Positions 8,988 through 17,098 of a DNA stretch of 64,000 bases are shown here, piece by piece. The notes beneath the pieces were generated by a model that was given only the letters and a program-made list of their open reading frames with translations, was not told where the DNA came from and did no database searches. A program made the translations under genes and the position numbers. Positions within the stretch are counted from its first letter, which is position 1. Each line of letters opens with the position of its first letter. This stretch comes from JAWWPG01 sp038254365 (lineage in GTDB: Bacteria > Actinomycetota > Actinomycetes > Propionibacteriales > Nocardioidaceae): NCBI GenBank assembly GCA_038254365.1, contig JBBSGI010000006.1:26922-90921 (forward strand), in the 5' to 3' direction.

Positions 8988-10394
8988 GTGAGGACGAGCG
9001 CGGAGCAGCGGACCGCAGATCCTCCGCACGCCGAAGCCGGTCCGCTGAGTCCGGACTACCGAGCCCTCTCGCTGGGCATCTTCGCGATCATCGTCGTGAT
9101 CGCCTTCGAGTTCATGGCGGTAGCGACGGCGCTTCCGGTCGCCGCACGCGAGCTCGGCGGGCTGAGCCTCTACGCGTGGGCGCTCACCGGCTTCCTCGGC
9201 GCCGCGATGTTCTCCAACGGAGTAGGCGGTGGGGTGTGTGACCGGATCGGTCCCCGGCTGCCGCTCGCCGTTGGGTGCCTGACATTCAGCCTTGGCCTGG
9301 TCGTCTCGGGGCTCAGCACCTCGATGACCATGTTGGTCTGTGGGCGTGTCGTGCAGGGACTCGGTGCCGGTCTCACGGTCGTGGCCGTGTACGTCGTCAT
9401 CGGTCAGAGCTACCCCGACGGCCTGCGGCCGAAGGTCATGTCGCTGATCGCCACCGCGTGGGTCGTCCCGTCGGTGGTCGGGCCATTCATCGCCGGGGGT
9501 CTCACCCAGTACGTATCGTGGCGGTGGGCCTTCCTCTCCCTCGCGCCTCTGGTGCCGATGCCGCTGGCCGTGGTGCTGCCGCGCATCGCAGAGCAAGCGA
9601 GAGGCAGAGTCGCCCAGCCTGGCCGGGTGGGGGCGGCCCTGGCGATGGCCGCCGGCGCAGCGGTCCTGCAGGGGGCCGGCCTGGCGGCCGAGGGCCGACA
9701 CTGGGGGTGGGCAGCTTCAGGAGTCGTCACCGGCGTGCTTCTGGTGACCTACGGTGCCCTTGCCCTGTTCCCACCAGGCACGCTCCGTCTGCGTCGCGGG
9801 TTGCCCTCGGTGGTCGCCTTCCGGGGGGTCATCGCGGGTGGCTTCTTCGGTTGCCAGGCGTACGTACCGCTGATGCTGGTGGAACATCGCGGAGCCACCC
9901 CCACGCTAGCGGGGCTGGCCGTCGCCGGTACCGCTGTGGGGTGGGCGTCCGGCTCCTGGTGGCAGGGCCGCTCGGGCTTGCGCATGCGCAGGAGCGGGTT
10001 GGTCCGGATCGGCGTCGTGGTCACGGCCCTGGGAGTGGCCGTCACCGGATCGGCCAGCGTCGTCACCTCGGCCATCGCCGTACCCGCCTGGTTCGCCGGT
10101 GTCGGCCTGGTTGTCGGTGGTCTGGGCATGGGGCTGTCGATGTCCAGCAATTCCGTGCTGCTGTTCGACCTGTCCCCGCCAGCCGAGCAGGGGACCAACT
10201 CCGCTGCGCTGCAGATGAGCGACTCCCTGGGCGGCCTCCTGGTCATCGGCACGGGAGGGGTCTTCTACGCGCTCTGGCGTCACTCGTGGGCCGCCACCCA
10301 GGTGTTCGGGCTGATCTTCGCGCTCTGCTTCGCGGTGATGCTGGTCGCGATCTGGGTGGGCTTCCGGGTTCGTCCGCTTCCGGACCTGCCGTGA
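8988..10394 (+). CDS. MFS drug/proton antiporter-like transporter
   Basis: 468 residues with about 12-14 hydrophobic segments. The N-terminal tail is hydrophilic (about 30 residues), and transmembrane segment 1 starts near YRALSLGIFAIIVVIAFEFMAVATALPVAAREL, which is typical of drug:H+ antiporters. The loop GGGVCDRIGPRLPLAVG matches the MFS signature between helices 2 and 3, and GRVVQGLGAGLTVVAVYVVIGQSYP matches the motif-C-like region. The substrate is unknown. The stop overlaps the GTG of the first crcB gene (GTGA), so it heads a message that also encodes fluoride export proteins. That association may be only transcriptional. Confidence 0.88.
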   Translation: MRTSAEQRTADPPHAEAGPLSPDYRALSLGIFAIIVVIAFEFMAVATALPVAARELGGLSLYAWALTGFLGAAMFSNGVGGGVCDRIGPRLPLAVGCLTFSLGLVVSGLSTSMTMLVCGRVVQGLGAGLTVVAVYVVIGQSYPDGLRPKVMSLIATAWVVPSVVGPFIAGGLTQYVSWRWAFLSLAPLVPMPLAVVLPRIAEQARGRVAQPGRVGAALAMAAGAAVLQGAGLAAEGRHWGWAASGVVTGVLLVTYGALALFPPGTLRLRRGLPSVVAFRGVIAGGFFGCQAYVPLMLVEHRGATPTLAGLAVAGTAVGWASGSWWQGRSGLRMRRSGLVRIGVVVTALGVAVTGSASVVTSAIAVPAWFAGVGLVVGGLGMGLSMSSNSVLLFDLSPPAEQGTNSAALQMSDSLGGLLVIGTGGVFYALWRHSWAATQVFGLIFALCFAVMLVAIWVGFRVRPLPDLP

Positions 10395-10912
10395 GTTGTC
10401 CCGAGCCGGGGGATGACGAAGAGGCCTTCTCCCGCGACATCTTCCGCCGCTCGGATAACCGACGCATCTCCCGGGGCGGAAGGCTCGCACGCTCGCGCCG
10501 AGACGCCGGGCTCCTCGCAGTGGTGGGACTCGGTGGCGCCGCCGGAAGCCTGTCGCGGTACGCGGTCGAGCAGGCGCTACCGACCAGACACCACGAGTTC
10601 CCGTGGTCGACGTTCGGAGTGAACATCTCGGGCTGCCTGCTCCTCGGTATCCTCATGGTCCTGGTGCGCGAGGTCTGGGGCTCCGGACGGTTCGCCAGGC
10701 CCTTCCTGGGGATCGGTTTCCTGGGCGGACTCACCACCTACTCGGCGATGATGCTCGACATGCGTACGCTCGGCGCAGGCTCGGACTGGCTGCTCGCCGA
10801 CGCCTACCTGGTCGTCACCTTGACCGGCGGCCTGTTCGCCGTCTGGCTCGGCGCCGCGGGGACCCGGCTCGCGACGAGAGCACGGGCACGGGGGGATCGG
10901 GGCGCCGCTTGA
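10391..10912 (+). CDS. crcB: Fluoride exporter CrcB/Fluc subunit (long form)
   Basis: 173 residues, longer than the usual ~125 because of a charged N-terminal extension of about 45 residues (EPGDDEEAFSRDIFRR...). The Fluc core follows with four membrane helices: LLAVVGLGGAAGSLSRY, FPWSTFGVNISGCLLLGILM, GFLGGLTTYSAMMLD and LVVTLTGGLFAVWLGA. Fluc channels work as dual-topology dimers, and actinobacteria often have two different paralogues forming a heterodimer. A second crcB lies just downstream. The start GTG 10391 overlaps the MFS stop. The long extension could instead mean a later start, but no better-placed start with a Shine-Dalgarno is visible. Confidence 0.9.
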   Translation: MSCPEPGDDEEAFSRDIFRRSDNRRISRGGRLARSRRDAGLLAVVGLGGAAGSLSRYAVEQALPTRHHEFPWSTFGVNISGCLLLGILMVLVREVWGSGRFARPFLGIGFLGGLTTYSAMMLDMRTLGAGSDWLLADAYLVVTLTGGLFAVWLGAAGTRLATRARARGDRGAA

Positions 10913-10925
10913 GGAAGGACACGCT

Positions 10926-11270
10926 ATGAGACTGGACGGCAGGGCGGCCCGGCTGACGATCTTCGTCGGTGAGTCGCACCAGTACCACCACCACCCCCTG
11001 TACACGGAGATCGTGCACCGGGCCCATCGAGCCGGCATCGCGGGTGCCGCCGCCTTCCGCGGCGTCGAGGGGTACGGCTCGACGAAGATCATCCACACCA
11101 ACCGGATCCTGTCGCTTTCCGGCGACCTGCCGGTGATGATCGTGATCGTCGACACCGATGCGCGCGTCCGCGACTTCGTCAGCTCGCTGGAGGGGTTGGT
11201 GCGCCGCGGCACCTGCCTGATCGAGCCCGTCGAGGTCATCAGGTTCCTCGACGACGAGGGTTCGGGGTAG
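10926..11270 (+). CDS. DUF190 (PII-like) protein of the fluoride cluster
   Basis: 114 residues with the DUF190 pattern: ARLTIFVGESHQYHHHPLYTEIVHRAHRAGIAGAAAFRGVEGYG, then HTNRILSLSGDLPVMIVIVD and CLIEPVEVIRF. DUF190 proteins resemble PII signalling proteins and are repeatedly found between two crcB genes. A regulatory or sensory role in fluoride export is inferred from that association. It has AAGGAC upstream of ATG 10926 and sits 13 nt after crcB and 7 nt before the second crcB. Confidence 0.9.
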   Translation: MRLDGRAARLTIFVGESHQYHHHPLYTEIVHRAHRAGIAGAAAFRGVEGYGSTKIIHTNRILSLSGDLPVMIVIVDTDARVRDFVSSLEGLVRRGTCLIEPVEVIRFLDDEGSG

Positions 11271-11277
11271 GCACCGC

Positions 11278-11637
11278 ATGCCGGTGCTGCTGGTCCTGCT
11301 TGGCGGATTCTTGGGGGCGATCGGGCGCTTCGCCGCCGACCGCTTCATCTCCCGACGTCACGACATGGTATTTCCGTGGGGCACGTTCGCGGTGAACATG
11401 GTGGGATCGGCCGTCGTCGGGGCTCTCGCCGGTGCGGCGCCAGCGAGCTGGGCGACGCTGCTGGTCGGGACCGGGTTCTGCGGTGCCCTGACCACGTTCT
11501 CCACGTTCAGCTTCGAGACGTTACGACTCGTCGAGGAGAGGTCGATCCTGTTCGCCGGACTCAACGTCATCGCCAGTGTGATCGTGGGGATCGCCTGTGT
11601 CACGGGCGGGTTCGCCCTCGGGCACCTGCTCGCCTAA
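11278..11637 (+). CDS. crcB: Fluoride exporter CrcB/Fluc subunit (short form)
   Basis: 119 residues, the normal Fluc length. Four helices are visible, with signatures LLGGFLGAIGRFAADRF, FPWGTFAVNMVGSAVVGALAG, TGFCGALTTFSTFSFET and GIACVTGGFALG. The TFSTFS segment is the Phe-box region that lines the fluoride path. With the first crcB and the DUF190 gene it forms one tight operon. The stop faces the FGE gene stop with only 8 nt between them. Confidence 0.93.
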   Translation: MPVLLVLLGGFLGAIGRFAADRFISRRHDMVFPWGTFAVNMVGSAVVGALAGAAPASWATLLVGTGFCGALTTFSTFSFETLRLVEERSILFAGLNVIASVIVGIACVTGGFALGHLLA

Positions 11638-11645
11638 GTCCGTGG

Positions 11646-12620
11646 TCAGCCGTCGTTCGCGCAGCGGAATCCGAGGTTGCCGGAGAACGAGTCGGGGACG
11701 TTGGATGACCGGGCACCCACCCGGTAGCGGTGACAGTAGGACTCGTGACACAGGTAGGACCCTCCGCGCAGGACCCGCTCCTCGCCCTGGGTAGGCCCCG
11801 GCGGTGAGAGCTGGGGCGACTCGGCGTAGTACGTCGGCGAGAACCAGTCCACGCACCACTCCCAGACGTTGCCGGCTGTGTTCCAGAGGCCGAACCCGTT
11901 GGGTCGGAAGCTCTTGACCGGGGCCGTGGTGAGAAACCCGTCCTCGAGCGTGTTCAGGTCCGGGAACCGCCCCTGCCAGATGTTGCAGCTCCAGCGGCCG
12001 CTTGCCACCAGCTCGTCCCCCCACGCGAAACGTCTCCCCTCGAGACCTCCGCGAGCCGCGAACTCCCACTCCGCCTCGGTCGGCAGTCGCTTCCCGGCCC
12101 AGGCGCAGTAGGCCTGGGCGTCGTGCCAGGAGATGTGCACGACCGGGTGGTTCTGGCGGTCAGCGATGGAGGAGTCGGGACCTTCCGGGTGCCGCCAGCA
12201 GGCGCCCTGCACGTTCATCCACCAGGGCGTCCCCGCGGCGACCCCGATCACGCCTTGCGACCCTTGAGGCACCGCCAGGTGGAAGACCGCCGACGAGCCG
12301 AACAGCTCCGCCTCGGTGCGGTAGCCGGTTGCCTTCACGAAGGTGGCGAAGGCGGCATTCGTGACGGCCGTGGCATCGATGTAAAAGCTCTCGAGCTCGA
12401 CGGTGTGCACCGGCGTTTCGCCGTCTGCTGGGTACCCCTCGGCGAAGGCGTCCCCCATCTGGAACGAGGCGGTGGGCAGCCGGACCTGGCCGCGCGTGCT
12501 GGTGGGGTTCTGCGGAACCGACACGGCGTCGACAGCCGGGGTGGCGACGCCGGGTACGGCTCGGGGGAGATCGTTGCGAGGGACACAGCACGGCGGCGGC
12601 TGCACGCCATGCTCCGACAC
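11646..12620 (-). CDS. Formylglycine-generating enzyme (sulfatase-activating)
   Basis: 324 residues. FGE oxidises the Cys of a CxPxR motif in sulfatases to formylglycine, using copper and O2. The FGE-sulfatase fold is complete: GQVRLPTASFQMGD at the start, TVELESFYIDATAVTNAAFA, PVVHISWHDAQAYCAWAGKRLPTEAEWEFAARGG, GNVWEWCVDWF, then RGGSYLCHESYCHRYRVGAR containing both copper-binding Cys residues, and GNLGFRC at the end. Both active-site Cys being present makes this a true FGE rather than an SUMF1-like relative. The N-terminus has the PPPCCVP segment seen in actinobacterial FGEs. No sulfatase gene is in this window, so it must act on a distant one. Confidence 0.94.
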   Translation of the reverse strand: MSEHGVQPPPCCVPRNDLPRAVPGVATPAVDAVSVPQNPTSTRGQVRLPTASFQMGDAFAEGYPADGETPVHTVELESFYIDATAVTNAAFATFVKATGYRTEAELFGSSAVFHLAVPQGSQGVIGVAAGTPWWMNVQGACWRHPEGPDSSIADRQNHPVVHISWHDAQAYCAWAGKRLPTEAEWEFAARGGLEGRRFAWGDELVASGRWSCNIWQGRFPDLNTLEDGFLTTAPVKSFRPNGFGLWNTAGNVWEWCVDWFSPTYYAESPQLSPPGPTQGEERVLRGGSYLCHESYCHRYRVGARSSNVPDSFSGNLGFRCANDG

Positions 12621-12718
12621 GGGACCCCTTCCACACTGCCTGCGGTCTGTGACCCCCTCGAGTGTAGGCCGGCGCTAAGATCCGACCCTCTCGGAGAACC
12701 GCCCGTGCGTCGCTCTCC

Positions 12719-12724
12719 TATGCT
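12719..12724 (+). promoter_or_regulatory. -10 box of a leaderless promoter (PDH E1-like gene)
   Basis: TATGCT ends 6 nt before GTG 12731. There is no Shine-Dalgarno. Confidence 0.6.
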
Positions 12725-12730
12725 GACGCG

Positions 12731-15121
12731 GTGACCGCGACCTCTTCTGCGCCGAGCGACGCCGCCAGGCCGCCGGCAGACGCAGTGGACGTCTCGGTGC
12801 TCGACGAGGTCGCGCGGCGAGTGCTGTGGCTCGCCGTCCGGATCATCGACTCGGCCAACCACGACCGTGAATCCCGTGACGGCATCAAGGTGGGCGGCCA
12901 CCAGGCGTCGAGTGCCTCGATGGTGACTGCAATGACCGCGCTCTGGTTCGGGCATCTCAGCGCAGCAGACAAGGTCGCCGTGAAGCCGCACGCGTCGCCA
13001 GTGTTCCATGCGATCCAGTACCTTCTCGGCCAGCTCGACCCGTCGCACCTCAACACCCTGCGGGCACGGGCGGGGTTGCAGTCGTACCCCAGCCGCACCA
13101 AGGACCCGGACGAGGTCGACTTCTCCACCGGCTCGGTGGGACTGGGCGTCGCCTCGCCGCTGTTCGCAGCCGCCGTCCGGCGGTATGTCGACGCCCACTT
13201 CGGCGAACGCCCACGTAGCAGGTTCATCGCGTTCGTCGGTGACGCCGAGCTTGACGAGGGGAACATCTGGGAGGCGGTCTTCGACGCGGCGACCGCGGGT
13301 CTCGGCAACACCATGTGGGTGGTGGACTTCAACCGTCAGTCGCTGGACCGCGTGGTCCCTGGGGTGCGGATTGACCAGTGGCGCGGGCAGTTCGAGTCCG
13401 CTGGCTGGCATGTCGTCGAGGTGAAGTACGGCGCCCGGCTGCGGGCGGCATTCGAGCGGCCCGGCGGCGTAGCGTTGCGGAGCTGGCTCGACGCAATGCC
13501 CAACGAGCACTACCAGTCGCTGTTCGGGCTGAGCGGTCAGGCCCTCCGCGAGCGGCTGCTCGACGGTGCGCCCCGTGACCTGGCGAGCTTCGTCGACGGC
13601 ATCCACGACGACGAGCTGCCGGGGCTGGTCACCGACCTCGGTGGGCACAGCATGTCGGCGATGCTCGCCGCCTACGCCGAGTGTGACCGGGTTCACGACC
13701 GGCCGAGTGTGGTCTTCGCCTACACCGTGAAGGGCTGGGGTCTCCCCATCGCGGGAAACCCCCGCAACCATTCGGCCCTGCTCACCCCTGACCAGGTCGA
13801 CACCGTGCGGTCAAGCATGGGGCTGACCCGAGCCGACGAGTGGACGCGGCTGGACGCCTCGACTCCCGCCGGCCGGCTCTGCGCCGAGCGGGCAACGGCC
13901 TTGCGGCGTGCACCGCGGAATGCCCGGCTCGACGTGCAGCTCCCGGCGGAGACGAAGATCCGGGTGGCGAAGCCGCTGTCCACCCAGGAGGCATTCGGCC
14001 GGATCCTCGTCGACCTGTCGCGCAACGCGGCGGTGGCGCCGTACCTGGTGACGACCGCACCAGACGTGGCGACGTCGACGAACCTGGCCGGGTTCATCAA
14101 CCGGATGGGCGTGTTCGCGCCGTCCGAGCGGCGGGCCTGGAGCGAGGACCCGGTCCTGCGCTGGGTCGAGGGGCCAACCGGCCAGCACCTCGAGCTCGGC
14201 ATCGCCGAGATGAACCTCTTCCTGCTGCTCGGTCAGCTGGGACTGGCGTGGGATCTGTCCGGCCAGCCATTGCTGGCTGTCGGGACCGTCTACGACCCCT
14301 TCGTCTGTCGGGGCCTGGACGCCTTCATCTATGCGGTCTACTCGGGCGCCCGGTTCGTGGTCGCCGGCACCCCGGCCGGGGTCACGCTGGCGCCGGAGGG
14401 CGGCGCGCACCAGTCCACGATCACCCCGTCAATCGGTCTGGAGCTGCCGGGCGTGACGGCGCTGGAGCCGGCGTACGCGACGGCGCTTGACTGGCTGCTG
14501 TGTGACGCGTTCGGGCGGATCGCTTCCGGAGCGCCCACGGTCGAGCCGTCCGGCGTCGTGGACACCGGCGCCTACTACTTCCGGCTGACCACGCGACCGC
14601 TCGACCAAGCGCCTTTCGAGTCGGTGCGGGAGCGCCTGGGTGACAAGCGTCTGAGGCAGCAGGTGCTCAACGGCGGCTACCGGCTCGTGGAAGGCGGCGG
14701 CGACCAGGAGGCTCCGGTCGTGACCCTGGTTGGCACCGGCGCGATCCTTCCCGAGGTGCTGACGGCGGCCGCCGAGCTCGCGGACGAGGGGGTGACCACA
14801 CACGTCGTTGACGTCACTTCCGGCGACCGGCTGTACCGGGCCTGGCAACATGCGCTGCGTTCCGGGATCCGGTCCGCTACCCGGCCGAGGATGCCCGCGG
14901 TGCTGGAGGAGCTCTTCCCGGATCAAGGTCCGCTGGTCACCGTGCACGACGGCGCTTCACACACGATGAGCTGGCTCGGATCGGCGCTCGGCGTTCGCGC
15001 GGTCTCCCTGGGCGTCGACGAGTTCGGGCAGACCGGGACGATCTCGGACCTCTACCACCTGCACGACCTGTCGGCCGGTGCCATCGTCAACGCGGCCCTG
15101 GCGGCCCTCTCGCTTAGCTGA
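12731..15121 (+). CDS. Pyruvate dehydrogenase E1-like / transketolase-family TPP enzyme
   Basis: 796 residues. It has the homodimeric 2-oxo-acid dehydrogenase E1 architecture: a TPP domain with GGHQASSASMVTAMTALWFGHL, STGSVGLGVASPLFAAAVRRY and the cofactor motif GDAELDEGN...VVDFNRQSLD (about residues 165-215); a pyrimidine domain about residues 420-600 (LELGIAEMNLFLLLGQLGLA, GGAHQSTITPSIGLELPG); and a transketolase C-terminal domain (VTLVGTGAILPEVLTAAAELADEGV). It is about 100 residues shorter than standard AceE (about 890-920), so its substrate could be pyruvate or another 2-oxo acid. No E2 or E3 gene is adjacent. It appears monocistronic, with a leaderless promoter and a terminator overlapping its stop. 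Confidence 0.86.
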   Translation: MTATSSAPSDAARPPADAVDVSVLDEVARRVLWLAVRIIDSANHDRESRDGIKVGGHQASSASMVTAMTALWFGHLSAADKVAVKPHASPVFHAIQYLLGQLDPSHLNTLRARAGLQSYPSRTKDPDEVDFSTGSVGLGVASPLFAAAVRRYVDAHFGERPRSRFIAFVGDAELDEGNIWEAVFDAATAGLGNTMWVVDFNRQSLDRVVPGVRIDQWRGQFESAGWHVVEVKYGARLRAAFERPGGVALRSWLDAMPNEHYQSLFGLSGQALRERLLDGAPRDLASFVDGIHDDELPGLVTDLGGHSMSAMLAAYAECDRVHDRPSVVFAYTVKGWGLPIAGNPRNHSALLTPDQVDTVRSSMGLTRADEWTRLDASTPAGRLCAERATALRRAPRNARLDVQLPAETKIRVAKPLSTQEAFGRILVDLSRNAAVAPYLVTTAPDVATSTNLAGFINRMGVFAPSERRAWSEDPVLRWVEGPTGQHLELGIAEMNLFLLLGQLGLAWDLSGQPLLAVGTVYDPFVCRGLDAFIYAVYSGARFVVAGTPAGVTLAPEGGAHQSTITPSIGLELPGVTALEPAYATALDWLLCDAFGRIASGAPTVEPSGVVDTGAYYFRLTTRPLDQAPFESVRERLGDKRLRQQVLNGGYRLVEGGGDQEAPVVTLVGTGAILPEVLTAAAELADEGVTTHVVDVTSGDRLYRAWQHALRSGIRSATRPRMPAVLEELFPDQGPLVTVHDGASHTMSWLGSALGVRAVSLGVDEFGQTGTISDLYHLHDLSAGAIVNAALAALSLS

Positions 15122-15145
15122 CCCGGCACCTCGACTGCCGGGTCA
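15119..15145. terminator. Bidirectional terminator between PDH E1-like gene and galE
   Basis: A 10-bp perfect stem (15119-15128 with 15136-15145) and a 7-nt loop overlap the PDH stop codon and lie 20 nt beyond the galE stop on the other strand. Confidence 0.65.
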
Positions 15146-15165
15146 CACCCGCCGGCGAGCGTGGA

Positions 15166-16198
15166 CTACCGGGCGCCGGAGTCCTCCTTGGGATAGCCGC
15201 TGGGGTTCTGGCGCTGCCACTTCCAGGTGTCCGCGCACATGTCGTCGACCGTGTGGGTGTCGCGCCATCCCAGCTCCTCGTTGGCAAGCGTCGGGTCGGC
15301 GTAGTACTCCGGCAGATCGCCGGCGCGTCTCGCCACGACCTGGTACGCAAGCGCGTGCCCGACCGCGCCTTCAAACGAGTGCAGCAACTCAAGGACACTC
15401 GTCCCCTCGCCGGTACCGAGATTCCATGCACTCACCGCGTGCTCCGTGGTGGTCAGCTTGTTGAGCGCCGAGACATGGCCCGCGGCCAGGTCCTCGACGT
15501 GGATGTAATCGCGGACGCCGGTGCCGTCCGGTGTCGGGTAGTCGTCGCCGAACACTTGGAGCCTCTCGCGGCGACCCACTGCCACCTGCGCGAGGTAGGG
15601 CATCAGGTTGTTCGGGATGTCTACGGATCCTCGCCGATGATGCCCGACGGGTGAGCCCCAACCGGGTTGAAGTAGCGCAGCAGCGCGATCCGCCAGTGGT
15701 CCTCGGCCGCGGCCACGTCGCGCAGGATCTGCTCGATCATCACCTTCGTCCGACCGTACGGGTTGCTGGCGCCGGTGGGCATGTCCTCCGTCCGCTTGAC
15801 CGGGTTGCGCTCGTCGTACACGGTCGCCGACGACGAGAAGACCAGCTTGTTGACTTGGTGGCGGCGCATCGCCCGAACCAGCGAGAACGTGCTGACGAGA
15901 TTGTTCTCGTAGTACTCCAGCGGCTTCTCGAAGCTTTCGCCGATGGCCTTCAAGCCAGCGAAGTGCACGACGGCGTCGATCTCCGCTTCGGCGACAGGTG
16001 CTCGGTCTTATCGTGGTCACGCAGGTCGAAGGCGTGCACCGGCAGATGCTCTCCCGTGATGGCCTCCAGCCGGTCAACCACGGCCGCCTTCGAGTTCGAG
16101 AAGTTGTCGACGATGAGGACGTCGTGCCCCGCCGCGACCAGCTGGATGACGGTGTGGGACCCGATGTAGCCGGCACCGCCGGAGACGAGAACATGCAT
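15166..16198 (-). pseudogene. galE: UDP-glucose 4-epimerase with two single-base frameshifts
   Basis: Three reading frames together encode a full-length GalE (about 340 residues). Frame 1 starts at ATG 16198 with the NAD fingerprint SGGAGYIGSHT and runs to DLRDHDKTEHL. Frame 2 resumes with AEAEIDAVVHFAGLKAIGES and contains the catalytic residues in SSSATVY and NPYGRTK (YxxxK), to GIIGEDP. Frame 3 continues with DIPNNLMPYLAQVAVGRR through GTGVRDYIHVEDLAAGH to the end. Restoring one base near 15997 and one near 15625 joins everything without loss, so both breaks look like 1-nt deletions. The enzyme would interconvert UDP-glucose and UDP-galactose. No other residue loss is seen, which favours either very recent inactivation or sequence error. 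Confidence 0.88.
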
Positions 16199-16204
16199 AC
16201 CCAG

Positions 16205-16210
16205 ACCCTA
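16205..16210 (-). promoter_or_regulatory. -10 box of a leaderless promoter (galE)
   Basis: Read on the minus strand, TAGGGT ends 6 nt before the galE ATG (16198), with no Shine-Dalgarno in between. Confidence 0.55.
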
Positions 16211-16462
16211 TGGCGTCAGGCGCCGAGCCTGCGCCACGGCCCGCCACGTCATCGCGCCGGCGACTCGTCTGCGCTCTCGACGATATTGGCGAGCCGAGAC
16301 CTGCAGACGAATGCCTGGCCACGCGATTGCTCTGCGGTCCTGAGGATGTTTTCACCCCGCGCCAAGGACGAATGGTGATGGTCTGAGCCTGCGTCGGGTG
16401 GGCGGCTGCCTGCTGTGCCGGCCGGGATTGCTTGCGGCCTGGTCAAACGCGGGGTTGGGGCG

Positions 16463-16945
16463 TCAGGCGGGCGTGGAGGCTTCGGCAGCTGATGCGACGA
16501 GGGGGAGGGTGCGGGGCTCGATCTGGGTCGCCAGCGTGATCATGGTGGCCGAGCGTTCGATGCCCGGGAAGCTGACCACGGTGTCTAGCACGCGTTGTAA
16601 GTCCGAGTTCGACCGCGCGACGACCCGGCACCAGAGGTCGCCCGGGCCTGTGACGGTGTGCGCCTCGATGACCTCCGGGATCAGCGCCAAGTGCTCACCG
16701 ACCGGGTCGTGCCCGCGGGCCTGGCTGATCTCGAGAGTGACGAAAGCGGTAACCGGGAAGCCCATCGCCTCGGGGACCACCTGCGGTCCCCAGCCGCGGA
16801 CGACGCCGGCCCGTTCCATCCGCTCCAGCCGAGCCTGCACGGTGCCGCGGGCCACCCGAAGGCGCCGGGACGCCTCGAGTACACCGATGCGTGGCTCGTC
16901 GGCGAACAGCTGCAGGATCGAGGCGTCCAGCTTGTCGACTGCCAT
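16463..16945 (-). CDS. Lrp/AsnC family transcriptional regulator
   Basis: 160 residues from ATG 16945; the frame is open further upstream, but this start aligns with the family and faces the divergent hpd gene. The N-terminal AsnC HTH is KLDASILQLFADEPRIGVLEASRRLRVARGTVQARLERMERAGVV. The C-terminal RAM ligand domain is AFVTLEISQARGHDPVGEHL, EVIEAHTVTGPGDLWCRVVARSNSDLQRVLD and GIERSATMITLATQI. Lrp regulators next to 4-hydroxyphenylpyruvate dioxygenase commonly control tyrosine/phenylalanine breakdown in actinomycetes. A palindrome lies in the shared promoter region. The 260 nt between its stop and the galE start hold nothing recognisable. Confidence 0.9.
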   Translation of the reverse strand: MAVDKLDASILQLFADEPRIGVLEASRRLRVARGTVQARLERMERAGVVRGWGPQVVPEAMGFPVTAFVTLEISQARGHDPVGEHLALIPEVIEAHTVTGPGDLWCRVVARSNSDLQRVLDTVVSFPGIERSATMITLATQIEPRTLPLVASAAEASTPA

Positions 16946-17005
16946 GTCGGCTCCTCGGGCCGACGCCGCAGCGTACGGCCAGTGTTTACTGGTCAGGCTG
17001 TGCAA

Positions 17006-17027
17006 TGTGGCGGGCGTTCCCGCCGCA
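17006..17027. promoter_or_regulatory. Palindrome in the lrp/hpd divergent promoter (probable operator)
   Basis: TGTGGCGGG-CGTT-CCCGCCGCA, 9-nt arms with one mismatch and a 4-nt centre, lies between the divergent lrp and hpd starts (61 nt and 72 nt away). It is a candidate Lrp binding site; binding is inferred. Confidence 0.5.
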
Positions 17028-17098
17028 TAGCTATACAACTTGGCGGATGAACGCGCTCAGCCTTGCACACAATGCCCGCATCTGGCCATCATGTCGAC

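Noticed and set aside
9275..10390. Open frame leading into crcB through the MFS gene
   Set aside because: It is an out-of-frame reading of the MFS gene; CrcB begins at the GTG overlapping the MFS stop.
12335..13771. 478-codon open frame antisense to the PDH E1-like gene
   Set aside because: Composition of an antisense shadow; the sense strand encodes complete TPP-enzyme motifs.
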